Assembly (NCBI GenBank): GCA_965660325.1 | Contig: CBFHZL010000024.1 | Span: forward strand, 1 to 25,752 | Length of the DNA: 25,752 bases | Direction: 5' to 3' | DNA from: Acidiluteibacter sp965660325 | Lineage (GTDB): Bacteria; Bacteroidota; Bacteroidia; Flavobacteriales_E; Vicingaceae | Shown here: piece after piece, positions 16,427 to 25,310 of the stretch | How positions within the stretch are numbered: position 1 is the stretch's first letter | Layout: each line of letters starts with the position of its first letter | Translations under genes and position numbers: made by a program | The notes under the pieces: model-generated | What the model saw: the letters and a program-made list of their open reading frames with translations, nothing else | Databases searched by the model: none | Told to the model about the DNA's origin: nothing

Positions 16427-16682
16427 TATTGTTTAGTTGATGTAAAAATTATTTTTGTCCGGCAATAAAGCAAAAATATTTTGAATTTTAATTGGACTAC
16501 AATATGGTAAAGTATCAGTTATACTTAACTATATTTTAGTAGAATTGTTTGATTGAAACCATATAGTAGTAATTTTTTAGAAGCCAATTTTTTCTTGATC
16601 GCATCCATCCTAAATTCATTTTAAGACGTCTAAAACTAATGAGTAGCTTTTGTTACAGGTTTAAATTCACTACTTTTAGGAT
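16427..16682. promoter_or_regulatory. Divergent control region between CIA30-family gene and PorP-like gene
   Basis: 256 nt, very AT-rich. It contains one operator-like palindrome, AAGTAT-CAGTT-ATACTT (16510-16526). TACTTTTA (about 16671-16678) resembles a -7 element but lies only a few bases before the PorP ATG. No FNR-like box of the type seen near ccoI was found here. Confidence 0.35.
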
Positions 16683-17741
16683 ATGATTCAGTGGTTGAGA
16701 CGAATAAGATTGACAGCATTACGGCATAGCCTATTAGTGCTTAAGGTTTGCCTATTTGCTGTTGTTTTCTGCAATCGGTCCATTGCCCAAGATATTCACC
16801 TATCTCAACCGTTTATGAATCCGTTATTACTTAATCCATCATTAACAGCAGAAGGTGACTCAGACTGGAGAGTTATGGGTAATTACCGCAGCCAATGGAG
16901 AAGCTTAGGAACTCCATTTATTACCAATAGCTTAGGGTTTGATAAAAAGTTCGTGGTTCTTGGTCAAAATTTGGGTGTAGGAGGAGTAGTTTTATATGAT
17001 CAAAGTGGAGATGGTAATCTGACCAACTTTGCTGCAGGAATATCATCAGCATATGAACGGAGTATTGGACAACTCGTTTTACGAGGAGGAGCTAGTGGTA
17101 TGTTTGTAACGAAGCAAATTGACTTGAATAAGCTCACCTTTCCTGAGCAATATGATCGAACACAAGGGGGATTTAATTCCACTTTTGATAATGCGGAATC
17201 CGTTTCAGCCCAAACCTCTTCCTATTTTGACATTACACTTGGAATAACTGCCATATACACCATTAATAATCGATTAAAGGCCGGAGTTGGTGTTTCTAAT
17301 TATCACATAAACCAACCCAACGAATCCTTATTTGCGGAAGATAATAAACGAACCCCTTTTTATAATTATCAGTTGTTTGCTGAATACACGTTCAATAATA
17401 GACTATCATTTGAGCCATATTTAATTTACAGTTTCATTTCAAAAGCATCTCAAATGTTAATTGGGTCTGAAGTAAATTACCAACTGATTAATCAACCTCA
17501 GAATATTGAATATGTTGTCGGAGGATTATCTACTCGTGCAGGATTCAATCGAAATGTAGATGCGATTATTGCAAAAGCAGGTGTAGGTTTTAAGCACTTA
17601 GAGCTTGGAGTAAGTTACGACTTTACCTTTTCTACACTTCGCCAGGTAGCCAACTATCGTGGAGCATTGGAGTTTGGAGTTATCTGGAAAGGAGCTTCTA
17701 GTATTTTACCTTTTAAACAACTGCCTTGTGAACGCTTATAA
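16683..17741 (+). CDS. PorP/SprF family outer-membrane beta-barrel protein (type IX secretion-associated)
   Basis: 352 residues. An arginine-rich start and hydrophobic core form a signal peptide cut after A35 (SIA/QD). The mature start QDIHLSQPFMNPLLLNPSLT (36-55) followed by DWRV-x-GNYRSQW is diagnostic of PorP/SprF. The rest alternates aromatic strands as in an outer-membrane barrel. Family members work with type IX secretion, either as a core component or as a dedicated partner for anchoring or exporting large surface adhesins. The next gene, PorE-like, overlaps it by 14 nt, a common pairing. The usual adhesin partner is not in the window. Confidence 0.9.
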   Translation: MIQWLRRIRLTALRHSLLVLKVCLFAVVFCNRSIAQDIHLSQPFMNPLLLNPSLTAEGDSDWRVMGNYRSQWRSLGTPFITNSLGFDKKFVVLGQNLGVGGVVLYDQSGDGNLTNFAAGISSAYERSIGQLVLRGGASGMFVTKQIDLNKLTFPEQYDRTQGGFNSTFDNAESVSAQTSSYFDITLGITAIYTINNRLKAGVGVSNYHINQPNESLFAEDNKRTPFYNYQLFAEYTFNNRLSFEPYLIYSFISKASQMLIGSEVNYQLINQPQNIEYVVGGLSTRAGFNRNVDAIIAKAGVGFKHLELGVSYDFTFSTLRQVANYRGALEFGVIWKGASSILPFKQLPCERL

Positions 17742-19734
17742 GCTGCTATTTTACTTTATTGTATCGCTATTACTAACTACTCTGCAAGCACAGAGTATGC
17801 TTAAATCAAAATCAACAGGTAGTTTAAAACGATATGCAAAAGCTGCTGAGCGAAATGGAGATTATGTAAATGGACTGTTATATTTAGAGGAATATATCAA
17901 GCGAAAGCCCAAGGATCAAAAGGCGAAGTACGACCTAGCGAAATTTTACAGCCAGAACAGGAATTATAAAAAAGCTTACCGATTTTTCGATGAACTCGAT
18001 GAAGCTAAGTTCCCATTAGCACCTTTCTATAAAGGAGAAATGGAAATTCGATTAGGTGAATACCAATCTGCTATAAACACATTTACCACATTTAGGAAAT
18101 CGTATCGTGGAGAGAAAGATGATAATTATTATAGGCGATTGGCAAAAGATCGCATAGAAAGTGCAGAAACTGCAGATACCTTGCTGCTTCAGAAACCACG
18201 TTATGTTGTTAATCGACTAGATGGAGGAGTAAATAGAGTGTACATCGAACAAAGTCCGTTATTGATTAACTCTACTACTCTTATTTATACTTCTTTGCGC
18301 TCTGATACCATGCTTTCTATCGTGAATGATGGTAATGCTACCTTTCCAAAGCGAAGGTTTCATCTTGCCAAAAAGAAACAAGGCAAGTGGGTTTATCAAG
18401 GACCTTATTTGATACATCCCTTTTTCAATGATTTTGATATTTCTAGCGCTTGCTTCTCACCAAATAGAGACCGATTGATTGTTTCTGCCTGTCAGTTAAA
18501 TATTAACGAAGAAATGGTTTGTCAACTCTATGAGCTTACAAAGCAAGGTAATGACTGGGTTCGTCCAACAAAGTTGCCTGAGGAGGTCAATGCTAAGGGA
18601 ACATCCAATACACAGCCTACTTTTGCCCCTGGATCAAAGGCTGATCGAGAAATGTTGTATTTTGTAAGTGATAGACCCGACGGAAAAGGTGGCAAAGATA
18701 TTTATTATTCAACCTATTACATTATTAAACGATCCTACAGAACAGCTCGAAACGCCGGAATGAAACTCAATACAAAAAAAGATGAGTTGTCTCCATTTTA
18801 TGATATGGAAAGCGCCCAACTATTTTTTAGTTCTGAAGGGCATCCGGGTTTAGGTGGTTTTGATTTATTTTCAACTCAAGGCTATAAAGGAAAATGGGAG
18901 GAACCTATTAATATTGGAGCGCCAATTAATTCTTCTGCTGACGATTTGTTTTACAGTCCGAGTGAGAGTGGAGTAGATGGCTTTTTTACAAGCAACCGAA
19001 GCGGTGGTGCCGCAGATGGAACCAATACCTGTTGCGATGATTTGTACGAGTTTACAAAAATTGATAGCGCTTACACCTTGCTCCAAGGTACGATTTCAGT
19101 AGAAGGTAAGTCTGATAAACCGATATTTGTAGAGGTGTTTATTGTAAACAATGACGGAGAAAAGCTTTTTGTAAAGCGTGTGTTAGTGAAGTCAAATGGA
19201 AACTACGAGACGCGATTATTACCTGGAAAGAAATACGAAGTATCTACTAGCTCTGATGGTTATTTATCCGATCAAAAGCTAATTAATTTGTCCAATAGTT
19301 CAGTTAGGCAATCAATTGATTGGTCTCCACTTCTAAGTGAAATAAATGACGAACCCATCATTATTAAAGACATTAATTTTGAGTTTAATCAAGTAGACCT
19401 TGCAGAAGAGGCAAGATTAAAATTAGATTCTTTTTTACTTCCATTATTGATTCAAAATCCCACTTTGGTCGTTGAAGTTGGAGCGCATACCGATAATAAA
19501 GGCACTGAAGCTTATAATGTAAATCTATCTCAGCGCAGAGCAGAAAGTATTGTGAAGTATCTGATTAAAAGCGGTGTTGACAAACAGCGTTTGACTGCTA
19601 AAGGTTATGGAGAGTCTAAACCATTAGTAGCCAATCAATTTGAAGATGGCTCAGACAACCCCGATGGTAGGGCGATAAATAGGCGATCCGAGCTTAAAGT
19701 AATTGGCCGAATTGAATTAATCGATGAAGATTAA
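17728..19734 (+). CDS. PorE-like protein: TPR, PD40 propeller, beta-sandwich, OmpA domain
   Basis: 668 residues from a GTG at 17728. This start gives a clean signal peptide (about 1-22, ending LQAQ), while an ATG at 17659 would lie deep in the PorP gene and put 23 residues ahead of the signal. Domain order: TPR helices (about 32-125), PD40 propeller (about 165-440, with FVSDRPDG and FFTSNRSGG strands), a carboxypeptidase-regulatory-like beta-sandwich (about 449-512), and an OmpA C-terminal domain (549-668, with AHTDN and INRRSE for peptidoglycan binding). This order matches PorE of the type IX system, which links the outer-membrane machine to peptidoglycan. Whether this is the core PorE or a paralogue of a PorP/PorE-like pair cannot be told here. 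Confidence 0.85.
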   Translation: MNAYKLLFYFIVSLLLTTLQAQSMLKSKSTGSLKRYAKAAERNGDYVNGLLYLEEYIKRKPKDQKAKYDLAKFYSQNRNYKKAYRFFDELDEAKFPLAPFYKGEMEIRLGEYQSAINTFTTFRKSYRGEKDDNYYRRLAKDRIESAETADTLLLQKPRYVVNRLDGGVNRVYIEQSPLLINSTTLIYTSLRSDTMLSIVNDGNATFPKRRFHLAKKKQGKWVYQGPYLIHPFFNDFDISSACFSPNRDRLIVSACQLNINEEMVCQLYELTKQGNDWVRPTKLPEEVNAKGTSNTQPTFAPGSKADREMLYFVSDRPDGKGGKDIYYSTYYIIKRSYRTARNAGMKLNTKKDELSPFYDMESAQLFFSSEGHPGLGGFDLFSTQGYKGKWEEPINIGAPINSSADDLFYSPSESGVDGFFTSNRSGGAADGTNTCCDDLYEFTKIDSAYTLLQGTISVEGKSDKPIFVEVFIVNNDGEKLFVKRVLVKSNGNYETRLLPGKKYEVSTSSDGYLSDQKLINLSNSSVRQSIDWSPLLSEINDEPIIIKDINFEFNQVDLAEEARLKLDSFLLPLLIQNPTLVVEVGAHTDNKGTEAYNVNLSQRRAESIVKYLIKSGVDKQRLTAKGYGESKPLVANQFEDGSDNPDGRAINRRSELKVIGRIELIDED

Positions 19735-19768
19735 TTTTCATCAAATTTTACTTTCATTACTACAAAGG

Positions 19769-19786
19769 ACTTGAATTGCTTCAAGT
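19769..19786 (+). terminator. Weak hairpin after the PorE-like gene
   Basis: ACTTGAA-TTGC-TTCAAGT, a 7-bp perfect stem with a 4-nt loop 35 nt beyond the stop. There is no clean U-run. Outer arms ATTACT (19756-19761) and AGTAAT (19797-19802) could extend the structure. Confidence 0.35.
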
Positions 19787-19843
19787 AATTCTTCAAAGTA
19801 ATTAAAATTCAGTTGTTAAAAAGTTTAGATTGAATCCTAACAA

Positions 19844-19879
19844 TTTGGCGTTGTAAGGAGGTATTTATGTGTATTTTTG
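19844..19879 (+). promoter_or_regulatory. Candidate promoter for the pyrophosphatase gene
   Basis: TATTTTTG (19872-19879) matches the Bacteroidota -7 consensus TAnnTTTG, 33 nt before the ATG. A TTTG (19844-19847) upstream could be the -33 element, though the spacing of 24 nt is a little wide. Confidence 0.45.
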
Positions 19880-19912
19880 TACCCCTAAATTTGAATTTTT
19901 TAAACTGAAAAT

Positions 19913-20449
19913 ATGAAGAATCCTTGGCATGATATAGTTCCTGGAGACGATATACCTAGAGTAGTAAACGCCTGTATTGAAATTTCAAAAGGCAGTAAAG
20001 GTAAATTTGAGTTACATAAGGATAGTGGTTTAATAATGTTAGACAGAGTATTGTTTTCTTCTGTACATTATCCCGCTAACTATGGTTTTATACCCCAAAC
20101 GTATTGTGATGATAATGACCCATTAGATATTATGGTGATCACTTCAATTGATGTACCTCCAATGTGTTTGTTAAATGCAAAAGTAGTTGGTGTTATGCGT
20201 ATGATTGATAACGGTGAAGCAGATGACAAAATTATTGCAGTTGCTGATAACGATATGTCAGTAAACCACATCAATGATATTAGTGAATTACCTCCTCATA
20301 CTTTAAAAGAAATAAAACGATTCTTTGAAGACTATAAAAAATTAGAAAACAAAGAAGTAATCGTGGATGATTTCTTAGGAAGAGAAGATGCATTTAAGAT
20401 TATTGATGAGAGCATAGAATTATACAAGAAAACGTTTCCTAAAAATTAA
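19913..20449 (+). CDS. ppa: Family I inorganic pyrophosphatase
   Basis: 178 residues, the usual size for bacterial soluble PPase. The metal-binding signature D67-N-D69-P-L-D72 and the second acidic cluster D99-x-x-E102-x-D104-x-K106 match the E. coli enzyme's Asp65/67/70 and Asp97/Asp102/Lys104. It hydrolyses pyrophosphate to two phosphates in the cytoplasm, pulling biosynthetic reactions forward. The stop and the next start share one base (TAATG), so the small downstream gene is translationally coupled. Confidence 0.95.
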   Translation: MKNPWHDIVPGDDIPRVVNACIEISKGSKGKFELHKDSGLIMLDRVLFSSVHYPANYGFIPQTYCDDNDPLDIMVITSIDVPPMCLLNAKVVGVMRMIDNGEADDKIIAVADNDMSVNHINDISELPPHTLKEIKRFFEDYKKLENKEVIVDDFLGREDAFKIIDESIELYKKTFPKN

Positions 20450-20808
20450 TGAAATTAATTTTCGTTTATAATGCCAAGAATGGCATTTTTAACTCTTCCG
20501 TTGACTTCTTTCATAAACTACTAAGCCCTAAAACCTACCCTTGTACTCTCAGCCGCTTAACAAATGGCACAAAAAAGGAGAAGGAAGCTTGGATTAGTTT
20601 TTTAGACGAAACAAAGCAGAAGATTGACTTCCATCATATTGATGATTTTGAGGAGAGGTATCGTACATCCTATAATTATCCTGTAGTGGTGAAAGAGGAG
20701 GATGATCACTTGCGTGTACTCTTCTCGAGAGAAGATCTAGATAAGTTCAAAACTACCGAGTCGCTTATAGAGGCGATTCGGTATTTAAATGAACCAGTTG
20801 TTGTCTAA
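20449..20808 (+). CDS. Small conserved-type protein coupled to ppa, function unknown
   Basis: 119 residues, no signal peptide or membrane helix. It starts MKLIFVYNAKNGIFN and has a Cys near position 37 and an HHIDDFEERY segment. It looks like an uncharacterised cytoplasmic protein found in other Bacteroidota, where similar proteins often carry only a vague label. Coupling to ppa by a one-base overlap suggests co-expression. Its stop region overlaps the convergent small lipoprotein gene by 4 nt. Confidence 0.7.
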   Translation: MKLIFVYNAKNGIFNSSVDFFHKLLSPKTYPCTLSRLTNGTKKEKEAWISFLDETKQKIDFHHIDDFEERYRTSYNYPVVVKEEDDHLRVLFSREDLDKFKTTESLIEAIRYLNEPVVV

Positions 20809-21029
20809 TCTTCTTTGGGTTGATCGAATTGTGTACTGTCTACTTTTTCGATTTCATCAGCCCCTTTGCAGCGAGCAAGTTCTGCACTTACGTTAATCAA
20901 TTGTGCTTCAGTAGCAGTAAGCTTTACTTCTAACTCTTTGACTGCTTCACTTTCAGTAGGTGCGTCTTTTTTACAGCCTATTGCTAAAAGTGCGATAGTA
21001 GCAATGATAAATGGTGTTACTTTTTTCAT
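20805..21029 (-). CDS. Small predicted lipoprotein with coiled-coil segment
   Basis: 74 residues. A signal with lipobox L-A-I-G-C gives lipidated C19, followed by a helical, heptad-like stretch (about 31-57) rich in E, L and A, with one further Cys (C54). No family recognised. It follows the patatin gene by 10 nt on the same strand and may be its co-transcribed partner. It overlaps the convergent ppa-linked gene by 4 nt. Confidence 0.65.
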   Translation of the reverse strand: MKKVTPFIIATIALLAIGCKKDAPTESEAVKELEVKLTATEAQLINVSAELARCKGADEIEKVDSTQFDQPKED

Positions 21030-21039
21030 GGTTGTTTGG

Positions 21040-23274
21040 TTAGTGTATCAAATCTACTACTTTCTGAGTAGCTTTTTGGTTGTTCTCCTTATAAATGGAT
21101 TGTATTACTTTTTCTCGTTCTCGTTTGGTCAGGTGCCAACTTAAGGATATCGGTTTTTCTTCTTCAGAATTAAGTACAAAATCAACGATTTCTATCGGAC
21201 TATTTAACCATCCTGCCGCATAGCTAAAAGATGCATGGTTATTATAGTCTTGAATATTAAACAGATTTCCATAAATACTGCCAAAAGGAGCAGTTAGGTT
21301 TTGCAAAATCGAATTTGCATTTTCCTTAGCCTTTATTTGAGCTTGAGCCTTTCCATACCTAACTTGCACCACTACTGCACCTGAAGTGTTGGCTTCGATC
21401 CATTCCTTAAATTGAAAAAGATATTGTAAGCTTGTTTTTACCCCATAGTTATCTCTTAGTCCCGCGTCGATAATTTCTAAACTTGGAGTCGTTGGTAGCG
21501 TAACCGTTGGCATGATGTAAGGAAAAGTTGCACTCATGCGTAATGCGCTTATAAAACGAGTATTAAGTGGTTGCTTGTCCTTTAATAGTTTCCGAAACTC
21601 TACAAACTCATTTAACTGAACACCATTATTCGTTCGTTGCTGGCACATAAAGCTTAACGGGTGGTTGGCTGTTAGCAAAACTTTTCCATCATTTATAATC
21701 GCAGGGGAGAGAATCATTAATGGAAGTTGAGATTTCAATTCTTTAACCCGATAGGCTCCCATGGGCTTATCCAATAAACTTCTTGTGTTTTTATTTAATT
21801 GCTTTTCAAACGCATAACCCCGGTCTTTCCAATACAATTCATCATCATATTCGAATTTTTGAAAGCGAATAAAGAAATCATTTACCGCTATGCTAAATAC
21901 TATGGGATTTAAAAGATCTTTTCCAAGGTCATAATTGTAGATCTTTCTGGACGGTTTGAATGAAGGATTTTCTTGTCGCTGATGAAGTAGTTCTCGAAAG
22001 TATGCTGCTCCAATCATACCACCCGAAGAGCCTGTGATTAAATGTATTTGTTCGCTGCTTGCTCCATTCGTTACACTATCTAAATGCTGCATTACTTTAA
22101 ATGCCCACATACTTGCACGAGATCCTCCACCGCTAACATTCAGCAAAATTAACTTTGGTTTCTTATCTCCAATAGCATTTTTACTTTTCCATCGATTCAA
22201 GATTCCTATATGATAAAGGGAATCCGCTTTAATTTTTTCAGCCTTAGCTATGGCAGGAGCATAAACTGCTTTTTGTCCTTCATAGTCTAAACCATAAGCT
22301 TTGTTGGTGTAGGTAAATACATCAAATTGGGATAGTGTATTAATAATTAAGAACATTCCTAAAAATACGACAAATGTCCATCCATAAAGCCAGGACCGTA
22401 TGGCAGAAGCCAACATAACTAAAATGGTAAACAGCAACAATAAACTTGCACCGGCAGGAATGACAAAAGTGTCAAACTCTCTTAAAAAACCTAGTAAAAG
22501 AATGGAAATGATACTAGCTACCTCGAAAATAGAGGCATTGAGGTTATTTTGTTTGAAGACTTGATTTAATTGCTCTTTGTTGTAGTGTGAAAAATCGCGG
22601 ACGAGCTTTAACTTGAAGGGCTGTGATAAGTAGGTTTCTACATGCCACGCTTTATTATTAAAGGTATCAGTAAACCACTCTTTGTGTTGTTTGTGTGAGG
22701 TTAGGCGCACAAATCCATCGTCTTCTTTATGACTAATTCCAAATAACTTGAAAATATCCTTATTGGTATTGATGAAGTAGGTCATAGATAATATAATGAT
22801 AATTGCATACCCTATATATAAACCCAATAAATCAAAAATTACTTCCAAAGCTTGTTCGGCACCCGCATCAAGCTTTAAATCAATAATAAGCCAACTATAA
22901 TATAACCCAAATAATATAGGAATTAACGAGTTATTGACACAATACTTAAAGAAAGGTCGCTCTTGTGTAGCCAAAAATGGAAAGCGAAACCCATTATTGA
23001 CGTAACTAGCAATATTAAATGCCATGACAAAGCCACCGAAAGCAAAACCTACGATTAAATAACTCAAAAAGTTGACTTCCCCTAAATATTCAGGATCTAA
23101 AAAAAGGTAACGAATGCCATACTTATCCCCAAAATTCCCTGAAACAATTAAGAATAGAAAAACCCAAAAAATAAGTAGTTGCTGTGATTTTTTGAAGTGA
23201 ACTAAAATCAGCTGAACCGGAAAGAAATAAATCAGTCGAGAGAGTAATGTACGAGTAGGAGTGGTCTGGCTCAT
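21040..23274 (-). CDS. Membrane-embedded patatin-like phospholipase
   Basis: 744 residues in two halves. Residues 1 to about 320 contain about seven hydrophobic helices (near 33-46, 69-90, 113-131, 146-168, 250-265, 270-290, 296-315). The C-terminal half is a patatin domain: oxyanion loop SGGGSR (381-386), nucleophile elbow GSSGG with S417, and catalytic D603 in DAGLRDNYG. It should act as a lipid acyl hydrolase at the membrane. Most bacterial patatins are soluble or fused to an outer-membrane barrel; here the anchor is a polytopic inner-membrane-type region. The start lies 33 nt after the ftcD stop, so read-through from the hut genes is possible. Confidence 0.85.
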   Translation of the reverse strand: MSQTTPTRTLLSRLIYFFPVQLILVHFKKSQQLLIFWVFLFLIVSGNFGDKYGIRYLFLDPEYLGEVNFLSYLIVGFAFGGFVMAFNIASYVNNGFRFPFLATQERPFFKYCVNNSLIPILFGLYYSWLIIDLKLDAGAEQALEVIFDLLGLYIGYAIIIILSMTYFINTNKDIFKLFGISHKEDDGFVRLTSHKQHKEWFTDTFNNKAWHVETYLSQPFKLKLVRDFSHYNKEQLNQVFKQNNLNASIFEVASIISILLLGFLREFDTFVIPAGASLLLLFTILVMLASAIRSWLYGWTFVVFLGMFLIINTLSQFDVFTYTNKAYGLDYEGQKAVYAPAIAKAEKIKADSLYHIGILNRWKSKNAIGDKKPKLILLNVSGGGSRASMWAFKVMQHLDSVTNGASSEQIHLITGSSGGMIGAAYFRELLHQRQENPSFKPSRKIYNYDLGKDLLNPIVFSIAVNDFFIRFQKFEYDDELYWKDRGYAFEKQLNKNTRSLLDKPMGAYRVKELKSQLPLMILSPAIINDGKVLLTANHPLSFMCQQRTNNGVQLNEFVEFRKLLKDKQPLNTRFISALRMSATFPYIMPTVTLPTTPSLEIIDAGLRDNYGVKTSLQYLFQFKEWIEANTSGAVVVQVRYGKAQAQIKAKENANSILQNLTAPFGSIYGNLFNIQDYNNHASFSYAAGWLNSPIEIVDFVLNSEEEKPISLSWHLTKREREKVIQSIYKENNQKATQKVVDLIH

Positions 23275-23307
23275 TTTAGGATTTTATTCCCTAAAAATAT
23301 CAATAAT

Positions 23308-24300
23308 TTATACCATGTAATCGATAATTCGATTTTTAGGTGTAAAATCATTTAAATCCGATAACCCAAGACGATTGACAGCAATATCTATTAATTTCTT
23401 TTCATCGGTTTCTATCGTGTCAAAGTGCATTCCCGCTTCAAGTAGTGCTCCCAACGGTATTAATCCAATAAGTTCGCTGCCTGAAATGCTTACACCTTCT
23501 TTTTTTGCTAGTTGTTCAATAACTTCAAACACTTCGTGAATATTTGTTTCATGATAGTTAGAGAAGTTACAAGATACTTGTGCAATGCCAAAATCTGCAA
23601 TGTACCATCCAATTGCCTTTACGTCTTTAAATATGCCTGAAACGTGCTTTCGTGTTCCATCTTTTAGTAGTTGTTTATAGCCACTTTCTCGAATCTTTTC
23701 TGCTATTCGCTTAGCTACACTCACATCTTTAGTAGTTAGATTAAAGTTGTATGCGATAAGAAAGTTTCGAGCACCTAAAATGGTAGCTCCAGATTGGGGA
23801 TTAAAATCAGTTCCAAAATCTGGTTGCCAATGCGGTAGTTTCATTTTATTTTCTAAGCCTTCATATTCTCCTTTCCTGATGGCTGCTAGAGCTTTTCTTT
23901 CAGGCTTCTTTGCACTATTTTCATACAAGTAAATAGGTATTCCAAGTTCACGATTTATGCGCTCTGCTAACTGATTAGAGAGTTCCACTACATCATCCAT
24001 GGATATGCCACTAATGGGAATAAGCGGACAAACATCACAGGCTCCCATGCGCGGGTGCGTACCTTTTTGTTTGCGCATATCAATCATTTCTGCACCAGTT
24101 TTAACTGCCTGAAAAGCTGCTTCTAACACATTTAATGGTTTGCCCACAAAAGTGTAAACGGTTCTATTGGCCGATGCGCCGCTATCAATGTGCAAAAGTT
24201 TTACTCCTTTAATCTTCCGAATGGATTGTGCTATTACCTTGATGGCCTCGTTGTTTTGACCTTCACTAAAATTAGGAACACATTCGATTAGCTGATTCAT
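23308..24300 (-). CDS. ftcD: Glutamate formimidoyltransferase (single-domain FtcD)
   Basis: 330 residues covering the N- and C-terminal transferase subdomains. The opening ECVPNFSEG and the segment KGTHPRMGACDVCP contain H82, the catalytic base position known from mammalian FTCD. The cyclodeaminase domain of the 541-residue mammalian enzyme is absent, so a separate cyclodeaminase would be needed to process formimino-tetrahydrofolate. It moves the formimino group of N-formimino-glutamate to tetrahydrofolate, releasing glutamate. The start overlaps the hutG stop by 4 nt (ATGA). Confidence 0.95.
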   Translation of the reverse strand: MNQLIECVPNFSEGQNNEAIKVIAQSIRKIKGVKLLHIDSGASANRTVYTFVGKPLNVLEAAFQAVKTGAEMIDMRKQKGTHPRMGACDVCPLIPISGISMDDVVELSNQLAERINRELGIPIYLYENSAKKPERKALAAIRKGEYEGLENKMKLPHWQPDFGTDFNPQSGATILGARNFLIAYNFNLTTKDVSVAKRIAEKIRESGYKQLLKDGTRKHVSGIFKDVKAIGWYIADFGIAQVSCNFSNYHETNIHEVFEVIEQLAKKEGVSISGSELIGLIPLGALLEAGMHFDTIETDEKKLIDIAVNRLGLSDLNDFTPKNRIIDYMV

Positions 24301-25310
24301 TTCGACTCGCTGTTTTTTGATTTTATAAAATCAGTCACCAAGTAAGCCAGTAGTTTTCCTACTTGATCAGGACGAGGAGATAGAGCAGGAGCGGCTTCGC
24401 ATAAATGCAAATACGCAGCATTTGCATGGTTTGCTGAAAGGTGAAGGTATTTTCTAGCATCAGAAACACTCACTCCAGAGGGGGTTTGTGCACTGGAGGC
24501 TATATTTTCTACCGCATCTAAATCAAGCTCAACACCGTATGCCGATTGATTAACCTTCGCTAAGGCTTCAGAAACTGCCGCTGAAAGTGAAATTTCTTCT
24601 CGGATAAAGATGGACTCAAAAGTGGAAAAATGTACCTGTTTATCATTTAGCTGCTGATACATTGCTTCGCTATTGTACCCTTCGTGCAACCCAACTATTG
24701 CGTAGTTTTTTAGTAACCCTTCAGCATGAGCGTAACTAAATCCATTTCCACTATGTCTGCCCTCTAGTGCTCTGAAATCTGCATGCGGATCTAAGTTGAT
24801 ACAGTTTGAATGCTTTTGAGGCGTATTAGCAGCTAATGCCTTTAGCAAAGAATAGCAATTGTTATGACCACCTCCTATAAGGATGGGAATTTTTTCTGCC
24901 TTGTAAATGATATCCAATACATTGGTTACAATATCATCAATTGCTTTTGTAGATTTCCTTAGTTCGTCGATATCTGAAGAGTCAACCATTTGATTAAGTA
25001 ATAACTCTCCCAACAATAGGCAGTTTGTACCACTTAAGAATCGATTGGACTGCATGTTTGCAAATTTTGGAAGAAACGCCTCCCAGGCAGATGCAGCTCC
25101 TGCTTGACCGTGATTGGCTCGAGGGCCAACATCTTCTGAAACCCCTAGAATTACAAATTTTGCCTCCACTTGCTTAAGATTCTCTACTGATAGTGAATCA
25201 ATCGTTTGTAGCTGCTCACCCAACTTTACTTCTCCATCGCGGTAGGCGATTAGGGCTGTCAGATCAGACGTAGTCATTGGTTTAAACCTCATATTATTGA
25301 ATTTTTCCAT
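24297..25310 (-). CDS. hutG: Formimidoylglutamase-like ureohydrolase (HutG, arginase family)
   Basis: 337 residues. Manganese ligands of the arginase family are present: H149 in GGGHNN, D174/H176/D178 in NLDPHADFR, and D263/D265 in ELDLDAV. The segment EGRHSGNGFSYA is typical of the formimidoylglutamase branch. It hydrolyses N-formimino-glutamate to glutamate and formamide. The start is uncertain: ATG at 25310 overlaps hutI by 17 nt, and ATG at 25292 follows the hutI stop by 1 nt. It lies between hutI and ftcD, both acting in the same pathway. Confidence 0.88.
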   Translation of the reverse strand: MEKFNNMRFKPMTTSDLTALIAYRDGEVKLGEQLQTIDSLSVENLKQVEAKFVILGVSEDVGPRANHGQAGAASAWEAFLPKFANMQSNRFLSGTNCLLLGELLLNQMVDSSDIDELRKSTKAIDDIVTNVLDIIYKAEKIPILIGGGHNNCYSLLKALAANTPQKHSNCINLDPHADFRALEGRHSGNGFSYAHAEGLLKNYAIVGLHEGYNSEAMYQQLNDKQVHFSTFESIFIREEISLSAAVSEALAKVNQSAYGVELDLDAVENIASSAQTPSGVSVSDARKYLHLSANHANAAYLHLCEAAPALSPRPDQVGKLLAYLVTDFIKSKNSESK

